DNA of 33,391 nt, taken from assembly GCA_022843125.1 (NCBI GenBank), contig JALHOG010000063.1, positions 1 to 33,391 on the forward strand, written 5' to 3'. The notes under the pieces were generated by a model. That model was not told the DNA's origin. It searched no databases and saw only the letters and a list, made by a program, of their open reading frames with translations. Within the stretch, counting starts at the first letter, position 1; the number at the start of each line of letters is the position of its first letter. The translations under genes were made by a program, and so were the position numbers. Of the stretch, positions 1 to 6,223 are shown one piece after another. The DNA is from Ilumatobacteraceae bacterium (GTDB taxonomy: Bacteria > Actinomycetota > Acidimicrobiia > Acidimicrobiales > Ilumatobacteraceae).

Positions 1-54
1 CCCGAACGTCGATACCACGGCACCGGCAACCCACGAACCCCAACCCGCCAACCC

Positions 55-95
55 CGAAAAACACAACAGCCCGAACCCTGATGGGGGTCCGGGCC
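55..95 (-). terminator. Intrinsic terminator of the tmRNA gene
   Basis: Read on the minus strand, positions 95 to 68 fold into an 11-bp stem (GGCCCGGACCC with GGGTTCGGGCT, two G-U pairs) closed by a six-base loop. A T-rich run follows (67-55, ending TGTTTTTC). It lies about 28 bases beyond the 3' end of the tmRNA, the expected place for its terminator. Confidence 0.75.
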
Positions 96-122
96 TTGCG
101 GATGTCTCGCGACATCACAACG

Positions 123-500
123 TGGAGCTGGGGGGAATCGAACCCCCGTCCATCAGTCTGTGTACGAACCCGCTACGACCATTCCCGACCTCGAGCCTGA
201 CGTTGGCCCACTGGCGGGTCAGCTGATCTTGCGATCACCGCCTGGTCTTTCCCAGATGCCAGTGGTCTTTCCCACCGTCAGCGGTCTTTCCTGCCGTCAT
301 CCCTCACTTCTGTTGCCGGGCTGTGATGGATTGGCCCCGTGCGCCATTACTGGTCACGATGACTCTCCACTCACCTGTTAATCAGGCGGCGAGAGCGAAC
401 TGCTCATCGGCAATTCTTTGTGGTTGCCCCGTTTAGCGAGTCTGAGCAACTCGGGTCGCAAACCCGTGCATCAGTTCTGACGTCGAAACCTGTCAGCCCC
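123..500 (-). ncRNA. ssrA: tmRNA (transfer-messenger RNA)
   Basis: This RNA rescues stalled ribosomes. It enters the A site as an alanyl-tRNA mimic and then serves as template for a degradation tag. The 5' end (position 500 downward) reads GGGGCTGACAGGTTTCGACG, the canonical tmRNA start. The 3' end has a T-arm (GGGGGTTCGAATCCCCC type) and CAGCTCC, which pairs with GGGGCTG to form the acceptor stem, followed by discriminator A at 123. CCA is not encoded. The tag reading frame is on the minus strand and ends at the TGA at 384-382. It encodes (GQPQRI)ADEQFALAA, whose ALAA end is the ClpXP-type degron. The 378-nt length is normal for one-piece tmRNA. The protein partner SmpB is encoded at 9983-10486. 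The exact resume codon is uncertain (see findings). A possible -10 (CATACC, 512-507) lies six bases before the 5' end but is a weak match. Confidence 0.95.
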
Positions 501-620
501 GTGTTCGGTATGTTCCGGCAGCCTACGGCGTCGGGGTCGAGTATCGCGCCCGGGTTTGGCGGCCCTCACCGCGTCGCCTCTCCACATCGCCCTCACCACA
601 GCGCCCTCATCCCGCACCCG

Positions 621-626
621 TAGAGT
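621..626 (+). promoter_or_regulatory. -10 box TAGAGT upstream of a leaderless GTG start
   Basis: TAGAGT ends nine bases before the GTG at 636, and there is no Shine-Dalgarno sequence between them. Transcription would begin at or within a few bases of the start codon. The spacing is at the long end of the pattern seen at other genes in this window. Confidence 0.45.
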
Positions 627-635
627 GGCCTGTCC

Positions 636-3053
636 GTGAGTAGCCCCGGCGACCTCGACCACGATCACGACGTCTCCGGCGTCGTGCTGTTCGACCCGCC
701 ACCGACGCGTCAGCGCTGGGCCGCTCCCGATCTCCTCCGCCTGATCATCGGGCTGGGTCTCGTGGCCATCGCCTTCATCGCCGCGGCGCTCGCCGACGAG
801 ACGATCGCCGGCATCGAGGACGACGTCGTGTCGGGTGTCGGTCGGATGCCGGACCGTCTCGAGGCTGCCGTCATCGGCACTGCGCAGATCATCGCGACCT
901 TCGTTCCGTTGGTCGTGGTCGGTGTCGTGATGTGGAAGCGACGATGGCGGCTGCTGCTCACCTTCTGGTTGGCCTCGATGGTGGCGTCGCTGTTGGCGTC
1001 GGCCGTCCTCTCGGCGTTGGGGGAGCGGATCGGGGGCGGAACGGCTGGGCAGGACGTCGACCCCGACCGTCTGCTCGTCGCCGCCGACTTCCCGACCACC
1101 ACCTTCCTCGCGTCCGCCGTTGCGATGGTCACGATCGGCGTCACGTACGTGCCGCGCCGGTGGCGCCGAGCGGCATGGTCATGGATCGTCGTGTTGCTCG
1201 TGCTCCGGTTCCTCGGTCCGGGCCAACCGCCGCTCGACATCTGGGTGGCGGTCTCGATCGGCGTCGTGGTCGGTTCGGTACTGCTGCTCACGCTGGGCTC
1301 CCCGAACATCGAACCCAGCCCGACTGCGATCCTCGCGGCATTGCGTGAGGTCGGGCTCGACCCTGTCGAGATCCGGCGTTGGGCGGAGTCCGGGAGCCGC
1401 GTGATCTACGACACGGTCGAGCGCGACGGCATGCGCAGGCTCGTGAAGCTCCGCACCCCCGACGACCGGAGCTGGGACCTCCTCACCCGCTTGTACCGCG
1501 CGATCCGACTCCGCTCGTCCGAGGTCGCCCGCCCGTTCAGCACGTTGAAGCGACGCGTCGAGCACGAGGCGCTCGCGCTCCGGACGGTGCGCGACGGCGG
1601 CACGCGGTGCCCTCGCGTGATCGGCGTCGGCGTGACGCCAGGCGGGGCGGTGTTCCTCGTCGAGGAGTTCATCGCCGGGATCCGCCTCAGCGATCTCCCT
1701 CGCGAGCGCTTCGACGACGACCTGCTCCGGTCGGTGTTCCACCTCGTCCGCGCCATCCACTCGACTCGTACGGCTCACCACAACCTGACGCTCGACAACA
1801 TGATCCGTGCCGAGGACGGGCACGTCTGGCTCGTCGACTACGACGAAGCCGAGCTCGCCGCCGACCGACGCGAGCGGGCGCGAGATGTCGCCGAGTTGCT
1901 CGTTGCGGTCGGTCTCGTCGTCGGACCGGAACGCAGCGTGGCCGTCGGTCTCGCCGAGCTGGGGGTGGACGAGATCGCTGCCTCGCTGCCGCTGATCCAA
2001 CCACTCGCGCTCAGCCGCTCGCTCGGCAAGTCGATCAAGCGCGAACGCAACCTGCTCGATCGGATCCGGAGCGAGATCCACGACCGCACCGGTGTCGACG
2101 ACGTGCCGCTCGAACAACTCGCTCGCGTCCGCCCCAGGACGCTCGTGATGATCGTCGCCGGAACGCTCGCCTTCTACTCACTGCTCCCGCAGTTCGGCAA
2201 TCTGGGCGAGACGGTCGACGCGTTCGGAGACGTTCGGTGGGGTTGGATGCCCGCACTCGTCGCGGCCGCGATCGCGTACTTCGTGTTCGCCACCGTGTCG
2301 TTCCTCGGGTCGGTGTCGCAACCGATGCCGATCGCAGCGTCGGTGCGGAGTCAGGTCGCGGCCGCCTTCGCCCAGCTCGTCGGCCCGGCGAGCGCCGGGA
2401 AGATGGCCCTCACCGGCCGCTTCCTGCAGCGCAACGGGCTCACCCCGGCCGAGGCGAGCGCCTCGGTCGCACTCAACACCGTGTCGGGGATGGTCACACA
2501 CCTGCTGCTCATGGCGGGGTTCTTCGCCTGGGCCGGCGGGGCGAGCGTCGGCGGGGTCGCACTCCCGAGCGTCGGCACGTTGCTCCTCGTCGTCGGGATC
2601 GCGGTCGCGTTGGTCGCAGTGGCGCTCGCCGTTCCGGCGGTCCGCCGCACCGTCATCCGGCCCGTGATCGACGGGCTGCGCGCAGCAGCCGGCTATGTGA
2701 CCACGGTGCTCCGGAGCCCGGTGCGGGTGGCCGCACTGCTCGGCGGTTCGTCGCTCATCACCCTGACCTATCTGCTCGGTCTCGTCTTCGCCGTCGAAGC
2801 CTTCGGGGGCGGGATCGCGATCGCTCAGATCGGCGCGGCCTACCTCGGCGCCGCAGCCATCGCCAACATCGCGCCGACCCCTGGAGGCATCGGGCCATTG
2901 GAAGCGGCGATGATCGCTGCGCTCACCGGGTTCGGACTCGAAGCCGGGGTGGCGATCTCGGCGGTGCTGACGTTCCGGCTGGTCACGTTCTGGCTGCCGA
3001 TCCTGCCCGGCTGGTTCACGTTCGTCTGGATGGAGCGGCGCGGCGAGATCTGA
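636..3053 (+). CDS. Kinase-like/flippase-like fusion membrane protein (lysylphosphatidylglycerol-synthase TM family)
   Basis: An 805-residue polytopic membrane protein in three parts. Residues about 25-225 hold some six hydrophobic segments. Residues about 240-460 resemble an aminoglycoside-phosphotransferase/RIO-like kinase, with HHNLTLDN at about 381-388 in the catalytic-loop position and LVDYDEAEL at about 400 in the DFG position. Residues about 500-805 are a second membrane domain of the LPG-synthase TM/UPF0104 (flippase-like) type, including the family signature TPGGIGPLEA near 748. The family is linked to moving or modifying lipids and polyprenol-linked sugars; the substrate cannot be told here. 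The catalytic-loop Asp of ordinary kinases (HxD) is Asn in HHN, so the kinase part may be inactive or only bind a ligand. The GTG start is chosen because a TAGAGT box sits nine bases upstream. A strong hairpin follows the stop. Confident as a family assignment, unsure of function. Confidence 0.85.
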   Translation: MSSPGDLDHDHDVSGVVLFDPPPTRQRWAAPDLLRLIIGLGLVAIAFIAAALADETIAGIEDDVVSGVGRMPDRLEAAVIGTAQIIATFVPLVVVGVVMWKRRWRLLLTFWLASMVASLLASAVLSALGERIGGGTAGQDVDPDRLLVAADFPTTTFLASAVAMVTIGVTYVPRRWRRAAWSWIVVLLVLRFLGPGQPPLDIWVAVSIGVVVGSVLLLTLGSPNIEPSPTAILAALREVGLDPVEIRRWAESGSRVIYDTVERDGMRRLVKLRTPDDRSWDLLTRLYRAIRLRSSEVARPFSTLKRRVEHEALALRTVRDGGTRCPRVIGVGVTPGGAVFLVEEFIAGIRLSDLPRERFDDDLLRSVFHLVRAIHSTRTAHHNLTLDNMIRAEDGHVWLVDYDEAELAADRRERARDVAELLVAVGLVVGPERSVAVGLAELGVDEIAASLPLIQPLALSRSLGKSIKRERNLLDRIRSEIHDRTGVDDVPLEQLARVRPRTLVMIVAGTLAFYSLLPQFGNLGETVDAFGDVRWGWMPALVAAAIAYFVFATVSFLGSVSQPMPIAASVRSQVAAAFAQLVGPASAGKMALTGRFLQRNGLTPAEASASVALNTVSGMVTHLLLMAGFFAWAGGASVGGVALPSVGTLLLVVGIAVALVAVALAVPAVRRTVIRPVIDGLRAAAGYVTTVLRSPVRVAALLGGSSLITLTYLLGLVFAVEAFGGGIAIAQIGAAYLGAAAIANIAPTPGGIGPLEAAMIAALTGFGLEAGVAISAVLTFRLVTFWLPILPGWFTFVWMERRGEI

Positions 3054-3077
3054 ACGTCGACGACACTCGCGCCGAAA

Positions 3078-3122
3078 ACCCCAAGTGGGTCCTCTCCGAA
3101 CGGAGAGGACCCACCGGGGGTT
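3078..3122. terminator. Bidirectional terminator between convergent genes
   Basis: Positions 3085-3114 form a perfect 13-bp stem (GTGGGTCCTCTCC/GGAGAGGACCCAC) with loop GAAC. Flanking AACCCC (3078-3083) and GGGGTT (3117-3122) can extend it. It lies 25 bases after the kinase/flippase gene and 44 bases after the end of the minus-strand gene at 3166, so it can serve both. Confidence 0.8.
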
Positions 3123-3165
3123 GTCGATGCCGGCCGCGGACCGGGTCGATTGGTTGAACCGTCTG

Positions 3166-3957
3166 TCAGCTGGCGGTGTTGACCTTGGGGCTCTGGTCCT
3201 TCAGCATCGCCTCGGGGACCGTGTCGGGGACCGTGACCTGCATGCCCTTCTTCGTGTGCCACAGGAAGGCGACGCCCATCACCAGGCAGACCACGCCGAG
3301 TCCGGCGAGCAGTCCGGCGATGCCGAGTGCCAGCATCAGGGCGCTGTGGGTGGCGGCGCCGACGCCGAGCTCGGCGACGAGTGCGTGGGCCGTGCCGCTC
3401 CAGGCGAGCTCACGGGCCTTGCCGTCGAGTGCGTCGGTGCGGTCGAACTCGGTCCAGTAGCGACCGTTCACCGGGACGGTGTAGGGCACGCCGGCCTCGA
3501 GCACCTCACCCTGGAAGGCCTCGACGGTGCCGCTGTACGTGCCGTCCTCGGCGAGTGCACCGCTCTCGATGCTCCGGGCGATGTCGGCCTCTGTCAGCAC
3601 GACCGTCTGCTCACCGTTCAACACGTGGTAGACGATCGTCGCCATCTGGAACATGTACTCGCTCTGGCTGTCGACGACCGGATCGTTCGCATCCAGACCA
3701 CCCCTACCCATCGTGACGGGGAAGTCCCACTCGTCTTCGAGCAGCGACATGATCGCCTGCGCTCCTTCGACCGTGCCACGGTCGACGAGTTGACCCTCTT
3801 CGTCGTAGCTCAGCTCGACGTTCTGCGCTGCGCTGAATGCCTCGAGCGCGCCGTAGCCGCCCTGCGTCTTGCTGTATGCGACGCCTGCGCCGACGAAGTA
3901 CCCGACGCCGACGACCATCAAGAAGACTCCGAGAAGTCCCAATGGCTTCCTCAACAT
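3166..3957 (-). CDS. Uncharacterised membrane protein with N- and C-terminal TM helices
   Basis: I do not recognise a named family for this 263-residue protein. It has an N-terminal hydrophobic helix (about residues 6-28, rich in Gly and Val). A polar, acidic middle region of about 180 residues follows, presumably outside the membrane. A second TM helix (about 210-238, rich in Ala, Leu and Gly) leads into a short Lys-containing cytoplasmic tail. There is no lipobox and no Cys in the middle region. The start at 3957 is supported by AAAGGGG seven bases upstream; in-frame codons further upstream would add a hydrophilic stretch before the TM helix and lack a ribosome site. It is transcribed alone, away from the GNAT gene and toward the terminator at 3078-3122. 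An intact reading frame with a clear ribosome site argues that it is real. Confidence 0.75.
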   Translation of the reverse strand: MLRKPLGLLGVFLMVVGVGYFVGAGVAYSKTQGGYGALEAFSAAQNVELSYDEEGQLVDRGTVEGAQAIMSLLEDEWDFPVTMGRGGLDANDPVVDSQSEYMFQMATIVYHVLNGEQTVVLTEADIARSIESGALAEDGTYSGTVEAFQGEVLEAGVPYTVPVNGRYWTEFDRTDALDGKARELAWSGTAHALVAELGVGAATHSALMLALGIAGLLAGLGVVCLVMGVAFLWHTKKGMQVTVPDTVPEAMLKDQSPKVNTAS

Positions 3958-4224
3958 GACAACCCCTTTCAACTGGTGTCCTTGTCGCTCTCGTTGCTTG
4001 CGAGCTGCGACCTCTTGGGTGTCAGTCTGTTGATTGCGTTCGCAAACGAGCAGGGACCAATGACCCGACTGGGAGGGCATTGGTGATGAACGGACAAAGG
4101 CCCTTCGGTCGATTGACCAGGGGTTTCGCGACCGATACCCGAAGCAGGCTTCCGGTTCGCCATGGGGTCACGCCCGGCCCGGGCCTGCCTGCCTCGAGTG
4201 GCTCCCGTGGTCGCTCGTGGTCGC
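3958..4224. other. Divergent intergenic region / probable leader of the minus-strand gene
   Basis: This stretch has no convincing gene. On the minus strand it could be a long 5' leader: CTCGTTTGC (4050-4042) can pair imperfectly with GCAAGCAACGAG (4001-3990), 33-44 bases before the start codon at 3957. A short inverted repeat (GGTC-GATT-GACC, near 4110) lies further upstream. No riboswitch class I know matches. Small reading frames of 60-75 codons exist but lack ribosome sites. Confidence 0.3.
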
Positions 4225-4230
4225 TACGGT
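4225..4230 (+). promoter_or_regulatory. -10 box TACGGT for leaderless GNAT gene, next to a tandem repeat
   Basis: TACGGT is followed by six bases and then the GTG at 4237, which puts the predicted transcript start on the start codon. Two perfect copies of CGTGGTCGCT (4206-4215 and 4216-4225) abut and overlap the box by one base. Confidence 0.6.
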
Positions 4231-4236
4231 GGGTCA

Positions 4237-4818
4237 GTGCCCACACCGCGACACGCCACTGCTGACGACATCACCGGGGCCGCCACCACGATCTGGCGTG
4301 CGTTCGCCGACGATCCGGTGATGCGCTGGTTCTACCCGGACGACGCCGAGTACGAGACCGACATGCCCGGCCTCGCCGCCGCCCTCGCCCGCCGGTGGCT
4401 CGCCACCGACACCCTGTGGTGCACCGACGACACGGTCGCCATTGCCGGGTGGCGGCCACCCGGCCGGCCGGAGGTCACCGTCGACGCACCACAGGTCCAG
4501 CACCCCGAGTCGCGCTTGGCGCGCTTCGCAGCGATCGGGGCCGCGCTCGCGGCGAACACGCCGCCCGAGCTGCACTGGTACCTCAACATGCTCGCCACCC
4601 ACCCCGACTGGCAGCGCCGGGGGCTCGGCGGCGCACTGATGTCCGAGGTGTTCACGATTGCCGACGAGGCCGGTCTCCCGTGCTACCTCGAGACCGAGAC
4701 GGCGGCCAATGTGGCCTACTACCGCCACCACGGCTTCGAGGTCCGCAGCGAATGGGACCTGCGAGCCGGTGACGATGCCGGCCCGCACATGTGGGGAATG
4801 CTGCGCTCGGCCCGCTAG
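4237..4818 (+). CDS. GNAT-family N-acetyltransferase
   Basis: A 193-residue GNAT enzyme, predicted to move an acetyl group from acetyl-CoA to an unknown amine. The acetyl-CoA pyrophosphate loop QRRGLG is at residues 126-131, preceded by the strand LNMLATHPDW. The C-terminal YYRHHGFE-like motif is the usual GNAT ending. Asp- and Trp-rich N-terminal residues resemble actinobacterial acetyltransferases of unknown substrate. The start is GTG at 4237, not the ATG at 4162. It matches the TACGGT box six bases upstream and the domain begins right after it, whereas the extra 25 residues of the longer form are Arg/Pro-rich and look like translated non-coding sequence. The VOC gene follows after 23 bases on the same strand. 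Confidence 0.85.
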   Translation: MPTPRHATADDITGAATTIWRAFADDPVMRWFYPDDAEYETDMPGLAAALARRWLATDTLWCTDDTVAIAGWRPPGRPEVTVDAPQVQHPESRLARFAAIGAALAANTPPELHWYLNMLATHPDWQRRGLGGALMSEVFTIADEAGLPCYLETETAANVAYYRHHGFEVRSEWDLRAGDDAGPHMWGMLRSAR

Positions 4819-4841
4819 TTCCGGCGCTCCAGGATTTCTCG

Positions 4842-5228
4842 ATGTCCGCCCCACGACTGCGGTTCACCACCACCACGTTGAGCACCCGCGATGCCAGGTC
4901 GCTGGCGTCGTTCTACGAGCGACTCCTCGGCTGGGAGCGCGCCGTCGACGAGCCGGGTTGGGTGCTGCTGCGCGAGCACCCGGGCGACGGCCACCGCATC
5001 GGGGTGCACGAGGACGTCGAGTACATGCCGCCGGTGTGGCCGTCACGCCCGGATGAACAGCAGATGATGGTCCACATGGAGATCGGTACCGCCGACGTCG
5101 CCGGCGCCGTCGATCACGCGATCGCGTGCGGGGCCCGGCTGGCCGACGTCCAACCGCAGGAACACGTGCGGGTCATGCTCGACCCCGACGGTCACCCGTT
5201 CTGCCTGTTCCACTGGGCCGACGCGTGA
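4842..5228 (+). CDS. VOC-family protein (glyoxalase/dioxygenase fold)
   Basis: A 128-residue protein of the vicinal-oxygen-chelate superfamily, made of two beta-alpha-beta-beta-beta modules. Visible signatures are the N-terminal strand RFTTTTLSTRD, then LASFYERLLGWE (helix plus the 'LGW' motif), and the C-terminal MLDPDGHPFCLFHW. The DPDGHPFCLF type ending is typical of small actinobacterial VOC proteins. Substrate and metal cannot be assigned. The ATG at 4842 begins the domain directly. CAGGAT (4830-4835) lies six bases upstream and may be a variant -10 box. It could also be co-transcribed with the GNAT gene 23 bases upstream. Confidence 0.8.
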   Translation: MSAPRLRFTTTTLSTRDARSLASFYERLLGWERAVDEPGWVLLREHPGDGHRIGVHEDVEYMPPVWPSRPDEQQMMVHMEIGTADVAGAVDHAIACGARLADVQPQEHVRVMLDPDGHPFCLFHWADA

Positions 5229-5234
5229 CGTGAC

Positions 5235-5261
5235 GCGGCGATCGACGACGGTCGACGCCGC
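5235..5261. terminator. Hairpin between convergent genes
   Basis: GCGGCG-A-TCGAC pairs with GTCGA-CGCCGC across loop GACG: 11 bp with one bulged A. It lies between the VOC gene and the oppositely oriented FAA-hydrolase gene. There is no T-run, so termination activity is inferred from position. Confidence 0.5.
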
Positions 5262-5273
5262 GCACGTGTCAGG

Positions 5274-6095
5274 TCAGAGGCAGAGGTTGCGGCACTCGCC
5301 GATGCCCTCGATGCGGGTGACGACGGTCTGGCCTCGCTGGATGAACACCTGTGGATCGCGTGCGTGACCGACGCCGCTCGGTGTGCCCGTGATGATCAGG
5401 TCGCCGGGCACGAGGGTGATGAACGTCGAGATGTACTCGATCAGCGCGATCGGGCCGAAGCACAGCTCCTTGGTGTTCGAGCTCTGCATCACCTGGCCGT
5501 CGACGATGCACTCGATCGGGAAGTGGGCGTCGTCGCCCGGCTCGGCCACCACGAGGTGCGGGCCGACCGGGGTCGACCCTTCCCACGCCTTGCCGGGCAT
5601 GAACTGGGTGGTGTGGTACTGCCAGTCGCGGATGCTGATGTCGTTGACGACCGTGTAGCCGGCGATCGCAGCGGCAGCCTGCTCGGGGGTGGCGCGGCGA
5701 ACCGTGGCGCCGATCACGAGTCCGAGTTCGGCTTCCCAGTCGACCGCGGTCGACTCGTCGTCGTCGGGCATCGGGATCGCGTCGTAGGCGCCGGTGAGTG
5801 AGCGTGAGTACTTGGGGAACAGCGTCGGGAAGTCGGGCTTGGTGCGACCCGTCTCGGCGATGTGGTCGAGGTAGTTGAGACCGACGCAGATCACCTTCTC
5901 GGGGTCGGGCAGCAGGGTCGCGTAGTCGAGCGTCGCCACCTCGTGCCTTGCGCCGTCGGCCGCGGCCGCCACCGAGCGCCAGTCGGCTTCAGCGAGGAGC
6001 TCGCCGACGTCGGCGTGTCCCGTCTCGACCGCCACCTCGTCGTCCACGCGCACGGCTCGCGTACCGCCTGCAGTCCTGATCGTCGCCAGTTTCAT
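5274..6095 (-). CDS. Fumarylacetoacetate hydrolase (FAH) family enzyme
   Basis: A 273-residue protein with a short N-terminal domain (MKLATIR start) and the FAH catalytic domain from about residue 70. Family signatures visible are ICVGLNYLDH near 70, the metal-binding acidic cluster DWEAELGLVIG, YTVVNDISIRDWQ, GKAWEGSTPVGP and LVPGDLIITGTPSGVG. Such enzymes hydrolyse C-C bonds in acylpyruvates or 2,4-diketo acids or act as hydratases or isomerases in aromatic catabolism, using Mg or Mn. The substrate is not determined. The start at 6095 is chosen because family members begin MKLA/VxxR and a CAGACT box lies seven bases upstream. An in-frame GTG at 6116 is the alternative. It is transcribed toward the hairpin at 5235-5261. 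Confidence 0.85.
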   Translation of the reverse strand: MKLATIRTAGGTRAVRVDDEVAVETGHADVGELLAEADWRSVAAAADGARHEVATLDYATLLPDPEKVICVGLNYLDHIAETGRTKPDFPTLFPKYSRSLTGAYDAIPMPDDDESTAVDWEAELGLVIGATVRRATPEQAAAAIAGYTVVNDISIRDWQYHTTQFMPGKAWEGSTPVGPHLVVAEPGDDAHFPIECIVDGQVMQSSNTKELCFGPIALIEYISTFITLVPGDLIITGTPSGVGHARDPQVFIQRGQTVVTRIEGIGECRNLCL

Positions 6096-6165
6096 GGGCG
6101 AGAGTCTGTCCATCACGGGACGGTGACATGCAATCCGTGTCCCGGCATGCCGAACGGCGGACGCG

Positions 6166-6199
6166 GAACGGGGCCCGGCGCGAACGCCGGGCCCCGTTC
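6166..6199 (-). terminator. Terminator hairpin after the UshA-like gene
   Basis: A perfect 15-bp inverted repeat (GAACGGGGCCCGGCG/CGCCGGGCCCCGTTC) with loop CGAA begins 25 bases beyond the stop of the gene at 6224. No clear U-tract follows, as in many actinobacterial terminators. It lies upstream of the FAH gene and separates the two transcription units. Confidence 0.75.
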
Positions 6200-6223
6200 A
6201 TCGGAGTGAGGTGATCGGTTCGG

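Noticed and set aside
1379..3157. A 592-codon plus-strand frame overlapping the kinase/flippase gene
   Set aside because: Arg/Pro/Ala-rich product typical of a GC-rich alternate frame; the overlapping frame has TM helices and family motifs.
3969..4163. A 64-codon minus-strand small frame in the leader region
   Set aside because: No ribosome site and overlap with probable leader structure; no recognisable features.
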